This document shows positions 8,135-14,315 of a DNA stretch of 64,000 bases, in pieces. Positions within the stretch are counted from its first letter, which is position 1. Every line of letters starts with the position of its first letter. Location of the stretch: positions 25,569 to 89,568 of the forward strand of contig MPNN01000009.1 of NCBI GenBank assembly GCA_002239045.1. Direction: 5' to 3'. The translations under genes and the position numbers were made by a program. The notes below the pieces were generated by a model. The model ran no database searches and was not told the origin of the DNA. It saw only the letters and a list, made by a program, of their open reading frames with translations. The stretch comes from SAR202 cluster bacterium bin127. Lineage in GTDB: Bacteria; Chloroflexota; Dehalococcoidia; Lucifugimonadales; Lucifugimonadaceae.

Positions 8135-8488
8135 CTAGCCGTAATTCACAGTGAAGCTCATACCGGGGCTGAGCACCACGTACGCCACGTGCTTGCGGAA
8201 CCAATGCGCGACGCCAATGCGATTGGCGATGGCCTCCTGAATCTCGGGCAGTGGCTTGCTTCGAACGTTGCGGTCCAGCGTGAAAACGTCCATCTGCGAG
8301 AACTTCACCTGCTGACGAGCAGGGTCCGCTCCGAGAGGACGCACCTTGAACGAGAACACCCGCACTACGTCCTTCTCGTCCACCTCGCGAATCATCCTGG
8401 CGTTACCTCGCTTCGTGTCGTCCATTCCAGCGTCCTTGAGAGCCTGCGCCAATGCCGTGACGCTAGACGGTTCCTGCTTCATTCCCAT
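8135..8488 (-). CDS. Protein of unknown function
   Basis: A 117-residue protein, not recognised. The ATG at 8488 has AGGAGG seven bases upstream and overlaps the end of the preceding gene by 26 bases. Visible features are a helical N-terminal third (SVTALAQALKDAGMDD), a strand-rich middle (KDVVRVFSFKVRPLG) and a hydrophobic C terminus (HVAYVVLSPGMSFTVNYG). Confidence 0.55.
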   Translation of the reverse strand: MGMKQEPSSVTALAQALKDAGMDDTKRGNARMIREVDEKDVVRVFSFKVRPLGADPARQQVKFSQMDVFTLDRNVRSKPLPEIQEAIANRIGVAHWFRKHVAYVVLSPGMSFTVNYG

Positions 8489-9056
8489 CTTGCACCTCCT
8501 CAGTGTTGAACAATGCAGGCTGCTCGACCTGCGAGAAACTTTGCAGCCGATTGGTCTGCATCTGCTCCACAACAAGCAGCGCCTGATCGGCCGTATGTCG
8601 CAAACTCACCAACTGCTCGTACACATCCAGCAGGTTCCAGTAGCTGAATCTGTCGAAGTCGATTGTCTTCTTCTGGAGCTCCATCCAGTGGTCTCGAATC
8701 TCGTTCACCTTGGAAGTCAGCAGAGAACAACCCGTCCCCACCTGCCCACGTTCGATTCCGCTCTCCAGTGCGCTCAGTGACATCTCTCGTATCTTGTCCT
8801 CCACGGCCTCTTTCTCCAATTCCCTGCACCGGGTGTTGCCTGCAAACTCGCGATTCAACAACTGGCCCGGCCTGTGACGGCGGGAGACTCCGTAAATACG
8901 AAGACACGTGGCTCTTTCGATGGGTGCGGAATCCATGCGGAGGCGATAAGCGTCTACCACCTCTTGCACACTGGTCCTCGCATCCAGCACCTTGACCACA
9001 TATGGCTGAGACCAGAAGATTTCAGCCACCGCGTAAAACGGGTGTTGTGTGCTCAT
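8463..9056 (-). CDS. Protein of unknown function
   Basis: A 197-residue protein, not recognised. It begins with a compact mixed region (FYAVAEIFWSQPYVVKVLDA) and continues as long charged helices (RCRELEKEAVEDKIREMSLSALESG, in two helical blocks) with a glutamine-rich end. It is the first gene after the lipoprotein metalloprotease, 45 bases away, and overlaps the next gene. A structural or regulatory role cannot be told apart. Confidence 0.55.
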   Translation of the reverse strand: MSTQHPFYAVAEIFWSQPYVVKVLDARTSVQEVVDAYRLRMDSAPIERATCLRIYGVSRRHRPGQLLNREFAGNTRCRELEKEAVEDKIREMSLSALESGIERGQVGTGCSLLTSKVNEIRDHWMELQKKTIDFDRFSYWNLLDVYEQLVSLRHTADQALLVVEQMQTNRLQSFSQVEQPALFNTEEVQDGNEAGTV

Positions 9057-9101
9057 GTGTCCTCCCCTGCCGCGCGTTCAATGCATACACGACGAATATA
9101 C

Positions 9102-10361
9102 CTAATACGACCTGTCCGCCCCGAAAGAACCTGTCAGATCGTCCCTTTCCAGGGTGCCGAGCACGCCTTCGTGATTCCTTCCCACCAAGGCCCCTGTCAG
9201 ACGTCCGGCGTCTCCTCCTGCTTCGTGGAACGTATTGCCCTCCATTCGCAGCAAGTACTCCAAATCCTCCAGAGTCCGATCGCTTCCCTGTATGTCCAAT
9301 TGAGTGAACGCTGCTGTTCCAGACAGGGTGCCCATGTCCACTCGAATGTTCGCAGTCCCCACGACGGCATTCCGACTCGAGGTCCAGCCCACGAAAGCAC
9401 CTGACCACGTGGCGGAACCCTGAAACTGTGAGGACGGCTCCACACCCTGCGCCCAAGGCTCGAAGTAGCCATTGCGCGACACGACTCCGAACTTGGTGTA
9501 GCGTGTCTCGCCCACCAGGTGCTCCGAAGAGGTGCTCCACAGTCCTAGATCTTCTGCGCTGTACATGAAACGCAGAGCCTCTCTGTCCACGGGGTGCAGG
9601 ACGGAGGCAGGTCCGGGCCTGTACGCCTCTGAACCTCCACCCATTATGGAATCAATATCGCCCCGAGTGTGCGAGCCATTGTCGCCTCCATTGACGCCTA
9701 GGACGTGCATCAATTCGTGTGCGAGGAGGATGGTGGCGTTGCGGTCACCTTGGTCGCTGTAGTCCTGGTAGATGTCGATTCTTCCTCCTGAGATATTCGC
9801 CCATGGGAACGTGCCAATTGCGGTGAAGTCGCTGTAGGTCACTCCCCAGCAGGAACAAACATCCTCGCCGCGTTCGGTCAGGAAGTTGAGTGATACACTT
9901 CCCTCACTACCAACCCGTATTCGCAAGTGTTCAGGAAGAGCCGTGTTGACCATCTGAATGGCACGCAACGCGCGGTCCCGATTGTCAGGGGTGACATCCC
10001 CACCAAAGCTGACCACAGGCGCTGTCGCCCATCTTTCCTCACCGACTGCTTGCTGAAGATATGCGGTTAGCTGCTCAGACCCGTCGTCCGCCGAACCGAG
10101 TGATATGTCGGCGCCGTTGTGGCTGCCGATGCTGCCCAAACGGTCAGGCACTTCCTGCTGCGCACCCACGAATACACGCCGGCCCTGCGAGTAGATCGGA
10201 GCGTGCTGAATGTGCGACTCGTGCACCTGCGGAAGCGATACCGTTCCCGTGTAGGGGATGTCCTCGGGGAAGTCCGTCGGCGGCTGTACCGAGGAAGACC
10301 CTCCACCGCATGAGGTGAGCAGGAACGCGCATACCGCGGCTACCATGAGTTTCGATTGCAT
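9102..10361 (-). CDS. Lipoprotein zinc metalloprotease with TbpB-like C-terminal barrel
   Basis: A 419-residue predicted lipoprotein. Residues 1-18 are a signal peptide ending in the lipobox LLTSC, with Cys18 followed by GGG. The centre has a zincin site, HELMH at 215-219 with a third His at 231 and a Met-turn-like DSIM at 237-240, as in metzincins with a longer loop. Residues from about 300 form a beta-barrel-like domain (FQGSATWSGAFVGW, GTLSGTAAFTQLDI, DDLTGSFGADR) reminiscent of transferrin-binding-protein B barrels. It would act at the outer membrane or cell surface of the infected or lysogenic host, not in the virion. It has its own promoter-like sequence and follows a terminator, the layout of a moron gene. 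Confidence 0.7.
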   Translation of the reverse strand: MQSKLMVAAVCAFLLTSCGGGSSSVQPPTDFPEDIPYTGTVSLPQVHESHIQHAPIYSQGRRVFVGAQQEVPDRLGSIGSHNGADISLGSADDGSEQLTAYLQQAVGEERWATAPVVSFGGDVTPDNRDRALRAIQMVNTALPEHLRIRVGSEGSVSLNFLTERGEDVCSCWGVTYSDFTAIGTFPWANISGGRIDIYQDYSDQGDRNATILLAHELMHVLGVNGGDNGSHTRGDIDSIMGGGSEAYRPGPASVLHPVDREALRFMYSAEDLGLWSTSSEHLVGETRYTKFGVVSRNGYFEPWAQGVEPSSQFQGSATWSGAFVGWTSSRNAVVGTANIRVDMGTLSGTAAFTQLDIQGSDRTLEDLEYLLRMEGNTFHEAGGDAGRLTGALVGRNHEGVLGTLERDDLTGSFGADRSY

Positions 10362-10393
10362 GACGTGTCTCCGGTTGATTGCACTGCATTGAA

Positions 10394-10402
10394 ACTATAC
10401 CA
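10394..10402 (-). promoter_or_regulatory. Extended -10 promoter for the lipoprotein gene
   Basis: TGGTATAGT on the minus strand, about 35 bases before the ATG at 10361 and directly after a strong terminator. No good -35 is visible; the TG extension could compensate. Similar TGGTAT elements precede three other genes in this window. Confidence 0.5.
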
Positions 10403-10416
10403 AGCGCGGGGTGAAA

Positions 10417-10459
10417 CAAAGTTGGAAGAGCCCCGGAGTCTGAATAACCTCCGGGGCTC
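10417..10459 (-). terminator. Terminator with TCTTCCAACTTT tail (copy 1)
   Basis: GAGCCCCGGAG and CTCCGGGGCTC form a perfect 11-bp stem with a 10-base loop; the leftward tail is TTCCAACTTTG. It ends the scaffold unit. The same tail follows two other hairpins, at 26.0 and 49.9 kb. Confidence 0.8.
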
Positions 10460-10478
10460 GTGATATCTACAACGTGCT

Positions 10479-10576
10479 CAAGCAGGACCGAAGGCGTCGG
10501 AGAGGGAGTGGGTCGTCCGCACTCCGGTCCTGCTTGTTTTCAGCACGGGTGCTGCGCGGTCCGTCCACCACGGACC
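10479..10576 (-). ncRNA. Structured non-coding stretch between scaffold and lipoprotein genes
   Basis: Three nested or adjacent inverted repeats lie in 98 bases with no gene. CAAGCAGGACCG (10479-10490) pairs with CGGTCCTGCTTG (10525-10536) and encloses a smaller GAGTG/CACTC hairpin. CAGCAC pairs with GTGCTG (10541-10554), and GGTCCGT pairs with ACGGACC (10558-10576). It could be the structured 3-prime end of the scaffold message or a small RNA. No promoter of its own is evident. Confidence 0.4.
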
Positions 10577-10648
10577 GAGAGGGAGAGGAGGTCGCCGTGA
10601 ACTCCTAACCCTCTAACAGGCGGGGCACCAAGTCCGCCCTAATCTGCC

Positions 10649-11461
10649 TCACCTTACAACACGTACCTTGCCGCTGGCGATGTCCTCCAGGTTGGAGCTG
10701 AATGCCTTGCTGTCTCCCATGCGGACGTTCTTGTTGCCGCCCGGAGGAGGCTTGTCGCCGCCCTTACGGCCACCGGCGCCACCACCACTGCTTTCCTCGA
10801 ACAGATGCGGGGCGGTCTCGAGCAGCCCCTCCACCCATTCCTTAGGCGACAGAGGATCGGATCCAGATGCCCCGTAGATCATATTGCCGTCGCCGTCGAG
10901 TGCGGTCAGCTTCTCGTCCTTCATCTGGAACACACGACGTCCACGCGAACGGACGTCTGTGAGTGCGCCTTTGCGCACCCCACCAATTTCGTTGATCGCG
11001 TCGTTGATTGACGTATCGATCATGAGATTGTTGAAGCTGCCCAGCGCGGTATCCCGCTCTCCGGTGAGTGCGTCTATTGCGGTGTCCTTCGCCTTGATCT
11101 GTCCTTCGAGCTCTCGCCGCATCTGTGACGTACGCTTCTCGACACGCCGCTCGACCACCTCGTCCAGCTTGCCGTCGGCAAGCAGTTGCTTCTCTTCGTC
11201 CTCCTCCACGAGCGCTTCGAGCTTCTTCAGCCTCTCGAGCCGTTCCTTGTTACCCTCGGCGTCCGACTTGAGCTGGTCGATCTCGGTCTGCAGACTGGTG
11301 TTGTTATTGCGGAACTCGTCGAGCCTCGTTTTGGATACGAAGCCGGGCAGTTCCCCTTCCACGCCAAGCACGTATTTGTTGTCCGTCGCGCGTTGCGTGT
11401 AGAGGGCCTTGAGGCCTTCGTCCAGCCCGTCGAGTGAGTCGAGAATTGCTTTCAGTGCCAT
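10649..11461 (-). CDS. Capsid scaffolding protein
   Basis: A 270-residue protein with the build of a phage scaffold. It is mostly charged coiled coil at about residues 45-145 (LDEFRNNNTSLQTEIDQLK, then repeated KERLERLKKLEALVEEDEE-type segments). It has a region from 150 to 215 with a RGRRVFQMKDEKLTALDGDG hairpin and a glycine- and lysine-rich C terminus. Scaffolds guide coat assembly and are lost before DNA packaging. The ATG at 11461 follows GGGGGA. Many accessory genes separate it from the coat gene; in simpler phages these two are adjacent. Confidence 0.75.
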   Translation of the reverse strand: MALKAILDSLDGLDEGLKALYTQRATDNKYVLGVEGELPGFVSKTRLDEFRNNNTSLQTEIDQLKSDAEGNKERLERLKKLEALVEEDEEKQLLADGKLDEVVERRVEKRTSQMRRELEGQIKAKDTAIDALTGERDTALGSFNNLMIDTSINDAINEIGGVRKGALTDVRSRGRRVFQMKDEKLTALDGDGNMIYGASGSDPLSPKEWVEGLLETAPHLFEESSGGGAGGRKGGDKPPPGGNKNVRMGDSKAFSSNLEDIASGKVRVVR

Positions 11462-11516
11462 TTGGTACATCCCCCATCTTGTAGAAAGTTGATCGGAGTC
11501 CGCGTCGTCGCGTGAG

Positions 11517-11525
11517 ACAATACCA
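11517..11525 (-). promoter_or_regulatory. Possible extended -10 promoter for the scaffold gene
   Basis: TGGTATTGT on the minus strand, in the 97-base gap upstream of the scaffold gene. No clear -35 accompanies it. Confidence 0.35.
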
Positions 11526-11558
11526 TATCAGCAAGCACAAGAAACTACTACACCCACT

Positions 11559-11798
11559 TCAATTCAGCCGCTGCATGTCGTCAGATAATCCCAACAAGTA
11601 ATCCGAGTTCACATCCAGAGACCTGCATACAAGAATCAAGTTGTAGATGGACAGACTCTGACCACCTGACTTCATGCGACTCCATGCTGATTTAGATATC
11701 CCCACCCTACCTATAAGATCTGCCTCCGTTACATTGCGAACGGCTCGGGCGGAGTGTATGCGCTTGAACACCTTAACACCGATAACATGTTTAGCCAT
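11559..11798 (-). CDS. Cro/C1-type HTH transcription regulator
   Basis: A 79-residue single-domain DNA-binding protein. TEADLIGRVGISKSAWSRMKSG (two helices around VGISKSAWSRM) is a lambda-repressor-like helix-turn-helix, followed by LSIYNLILVCRSLDVNSDYLLGL, the usual fourth and fifth helices of the XRE family. It lacks a dimerisation or cleavage domain. Candidate targets include the palindromic operators at 27.6 and 59.2-59.5 kb, but nothing in the sequence ties it to them. Its start overlaps the end of the next upstream gene. Confidence 0.75.
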   Translation of the reverse strand: MAKHVIGVKVFKRIHSARAVRNVTEADLIGRVGISKSAWSRMKSGGQSLSIYNLILVCRSLDVNSDYLLGLSDDMQRLN

Positions 11799-11979
11799 CC
11801 TTGCGATTCCCTCTGTTGATCATAACCCAATCATGTTCATACTCGCTCATATCGCACGTTTCGCAGTAGAGTACGCGCAGACCGGGAGCCGTGCGACAAC
11901 GCACCACAGTGAACTTGTGAGTGCAAGTTCTGCGACGCTTACCTAACTCACACTCACAAGCACACTTACGCTTGGCCAT
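11791..11979 (-). CDS. Small cysteine-rich, probable zinc-binding protein
   Basis: A 62-residue protein with six cysteines arranged as CACEC near the N terminus and CRTAPG then YCETCD in the second half, so one zinc ribbon is likely. The N terminus is strongly basic (KRRRTCTHK). It overlaps the regulator gene by eight bases, and the two may be made together. Function is unknown. Confidence 0.55.
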   Translation of the reverse strand: MAKRKCACECELGKRRRTCTHKFTVVRCRTAPGLRVLYCETCDMSEYEHDWVMINRGNRKDG

Positions 11980-11981
11980 GA

Positions 11982-12488
11982 CTAGGGCTTCCGTTCGAGG
12001 TATTCACGTTTGTACTTGCCATCCTTTATGTGGTCATTGAAGTCCACCGCCAGCACGGTCACCCAGTACCAACGACGCTCCTCCCCCTTCTGTTCTTTAT
12101 GAGGTGCGACAATCCACCAATCCCCGCCACTTGGGTCGTGTATCTGCTCCGTGTCCCTGCACACCACAATGTGCGGGGTATCAATGCGGGTGAGTCCCGA
12201 AAAGAGGTACTCGGCGCCTGGGTTGATAGTCCCAAATGCCTTTGTGATCTCATCCGGTGGATGATCCCCGTTGAATGGCAGACTGACCGTTCGCAAGGAC
12301 AACATCTCACCCAACCACTTGTTTGTGAGGTATTCAGTTTCCGACGGTGTGATTCTATCCGCGCAGTCACTGAAGTGTGGGACTGCCTCCGGAGGATAGT
12401 CCAGCAGGCACCCTATGGCCGTTCGATAACAATCTCCCCACTGTCCAATGGATGGAGCGTGCTGAATCAACTGTGTATATGGAGTCAC
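11982..12488 (-). CDS. Papain-fold-like cysteine protein (conserved phage family)
   Basis: A 168-residue protein beginning at a GTG that overlaps the upstream stop as GTGA, with GGAGG seven bases before. The N-terminal GDCYRTAIGCLLDYPPEAVPHF block (Cys followed by helix and VPHF), the later TPHIVVC and the IHDPSGG turn follow the Cys-His-Asp order of papain-like or C39-like folds. Such proteins are common in phages but their substrates are unknown. It follows the HslV-like protease gene. Confidence 0.5.
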   Translation of the reverse strand: MTPYTQLIQHAPSIGQWGDCYRTAIGCLLDYPPEAVPHFSDCADRITPSETEYLTNKWLGEMLSLRTVSLPFNGDHPPDEITKAFGTINPGAEYLFSGLTRIDTPHIVVCRDTEQIHDPSGGDWWIVAPHKEQKGEERRWYWVTVLAVDFNDHIKDGKYKREYLERKP

Positions 12489-13081
12489 ACGCTCACCTCC
12501 AAAGAAAGTGTGTTCACAGGCATTCCACACTCGATGGAATGGTGGCATGCTGCCTGCACCATGTGCTCAGCTTTGTACAAAGCGGTAGCCTCGGCTGAGA
12601 TTACGCCCTGTCTGTTCATACGCCGTTTCTGCTTACTCAGGATGTATCCAGCACCCGTAGCGTAGTCCGCCCCGCTGCCCTCGGCGATGTAGTCCGGGTA
12701 TTCCGTGATGTCGAAGCTCCGCCCAGCGTGGAACAAACCTCCACGCGTACCAATGACCATACCACACACCACGTCGCCAAACCGGTACATTTCGTCTTCG
12801 TAACTCTTCTGCAATCCATATACACGTTTGCAGAAGTCGTAAAACTCAAATACCCAATCCACCACTTCACCTTTCGACACAGGCACCTTGTGCTCAACAC
12901 TGTTCATGTACTTAAGCAGCAAGTTGTTGTAGATCGCGAGCCCTGCTACTCCAACTATGAGCTCACCCGATGTAGTGGACACCAACTTGTTCTGAGGTAC
13001 CTTCTGAGCACCCATGTGTGCCTGGCTGTCACTGCCCAGCACTATGGTGTCATCCACCCGCACTCCAACTACAATGGTCAT
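12485..13081 (-). CDS. HslV/proteasome-like Ntn-hydrolase
   Basis: A 198-residue protein with the layout of the HslV/proteasome beta family. The second residue is Thr, which would become the catalytic N-terminal Thr1 after Met removal (MTIVVGVR). GSDSQAHMG supplies Asp17 and NKLV supplies the lysine near position 31. VVCGMVIGTRGG, then YIAEGSGADYATGAGYIL, then SAEATALYKAEHMVQAACHH give the typical sandwich strands and helices. HslV forms a double-ring peptidase fed by the ATPase HslU; no HslU-like gene is visible here, so it may use a host partner or a different one. It sits in the leftward virion operon. Confidence 0.75.
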   Translation of the reverse strand: MTIVVGVRVDDTIVLGSDSQAHMGAQKVPQNKLVSTTSGELIVGVAGLAIYNNLLLKYMNSVEHKVPVSKGEVVDWVFEFYDFCKRVYGLQKSYEDEMYRFGDVVCGMVIGTRGGLFHAGRSFDITEYPDYIAEGSGADYATGAGYILSKQKRRMNRQGVISAEATALYKAEHMVQAACHHSIECGMPVNTLSLEVSV

Positions 13082-13392
13082 ATCATCCCCCTCTTGAACC
13101 CGTATTGGCGGTAGAAATCGTCCTCTTCCTGCACCTGTTCCTTGGTAGCGGAGATTGCCTCCTCAATGGGCAACCCAAGCATCAGATTGGTGGACAATCT
13201 GTGAATCACGTCCGCCGTCTTTTGAGTGGTGGAACCTTGAGCGATGCCTCCACATATTTTCATCCACTCAATGTTGCATTCCTCAGGCAGCATCTCTGTC
13301 AGCCTGCGCTGCTCACGCTCCACTTCGTTTACCTCGCGAAGCAAGTCCCGAGGTATCATCAAGGACGCTGCGATTGCCATAATGGCTTTCAT
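13078..13392 (-). CDS. Protein of unknown function
   Basis: A 104-residue helical protein starting at an ATG that overlaps the upstream stop as ATGA, with AAGGAA before it. It has a short apolar N-terminal helix (KAIMAIAASLMI), then a charged helix (LLREVNEVEREQRRLTEML) and a C-terminal EEAISATKEQVQEEDDFY segment. I do not recognise it. Confidence 0.5.
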   Translation of the reverse strand: MKAIMAIAASLMIPRDLLREVNEVEREQRRLTEMLPEECNIEWMKICGGIAQGSTTQKTADVIHRLSTNLMLGLPIEEAISATKEQVQEEDDFYRQYGFKRGMI

Positions 13393-13751
13393 CGCCGATT
13401 CCTTATCAATGCCTTCAAAGCGTTCCGAACGCACATACCGAAGAAGAAGTCGTACATATTGGGACGAAAAGAGAGGGGTGTCTTGGTCACCGCCAACTCT
13501 ATCTCCCTCTGCAAGGATTGGGTAGCTGAGTTACTACTCGCTCGCTTCAGCACCTCCCCATACGCCTTGTCGTACCTGACACCAGGATTCCTGGACACCA
13601 CCATGTGCGCCTGTACTTCGAAGCACGGCAGCATGACTCGTGACTGCACCTCGTGCTGGACGTCTTGTGCTACTGCTTTGTTAAGCACCACCACAAGCGT
13701 CAGACACACTACGACCAGAACGATGCTGACCAACAATTCCAACCTGCTCAT
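13389..13751 (-). CDS. Single-pass membrane protein
   Basis: A 120-residue protein with one clear N-terminal membrane helix (LELLVSIVLVVVCLTLVVVL, residues 4-23), short positive residues after it and a soluble remainder with three cysteines. The ATG at 13751 has GGAGG seven bases upstream and overlaps the stop of the preceding gene. Function is unknown; it is not an obvious holin because of its long soluble tail. Confidence 0.55.
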   Translation of the reverse strand: MSRLELLVSIVLVVVCLTLVVVLNKAVAQDVQHEVQSRVMLPCFEVQAHMVVSRNPGVRYDKAYGEVLKRASSNSATQSLQREIELAVTKTPLSFRPNMYDFFFGMCVRNALKALIRNRR

Positions 13752-13999
13752 GATTGATCCTCCGCACATTCGAGACACCTGGGGCCGAGATCTATTTCAT
13801 CATCCATCTCGCTGTTTGAACACCACCATCCACACTCCGAGCACACGAAGATGTCTTCATCCACGAGCTCCCGGATGCGATCACCATGTCGGCCCTCAAA
13901 CTGCTTGGGCTCCGACATGCAGCAGGTACCCTCCAGTTGACCTACTAGGATACCTGCAATCGTGGTCAATCGAAAGTCGAGGTGTTCTTTGGACAGCAT
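13748..13999 (-). CDS. Small zinc-ribbon protein
   Basis: An 83-residue acidic protein with FVCSECGWWC and GPRCLECAED near the C terminus, two CxxC pairs that would hold one zinc. The N terminus is a helix (LTTIAGILVGQLEG). Function is unknown. Confidence 0.5.
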   Translation of the reverse strand: MLSKEHLDFRLTTIAGILVGQLEGTCCMSEPKQFEGRHGDRIRELVDEDIFVCSECGWWCSNSEMDDEIDLGPRCLECAEDQS

Positions 14000-14000
14000 G

Positions 14001-14276
14001 TTACTCCTCCCGGGACCTCTTCACCCCTTGCTCGCGTGCCCTTTCCAGTGTCGTGTGCTTGGAGTCCCACGACATGGAACCATCCTCTTGAACGACACCC
14101 ACGTAGAAAAAACCGTCGGCCGATTCGTCAACTACGATATCGTCCACCATCAACTGCTGCTCGGAGATGGACAAATTAGTCCAAGACTCCCGTCCGCTGG
14201 AATCTATTGACGCCAGCACATAGAGCTTGGAATCAATAAAGTCACTCCAAGCGAAGTTTACGGTCACTCTTGCCAT
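14001..14276 (-). CDS. Protein of unknown function
   Basis: A 91-residue protein, predicted mostly beta strand (ARVTVNFAWSDF, KLYVLASIDSSG, GFFYVGVVQEDGSMSWDS). The ATG at 14276 follows GGGAGG. It is the first gene after the MuF gene and starts 40 bases beyond its stop. Confidence 0.5.
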   Translation of the reverse strand: MARVTVNFAWSDFIDSKLYVLASIDSSGRESWTNLSISEQQLMVDDIVVDESADGFFYVGVVQEDGSMSWDSKHTTLERAREQGVKRSREE

Positions 14277-14315
14277 GACACGACCTCCCACAAATTATGA
14301 TTAACTATACCTCTT

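Noticed and set aside
13018..14091. Rightward open frame of 357 codons
   Set aside because: It covers four leftward genes that are joined by ATGA overlaps with good ribosome binding sites; its product has no recognisable features.
14304..14309. TATAGT before the gene at 14276
   Set aside because: No TG extension and no -35; AT-rich chance match in the gap after the MuF gene.
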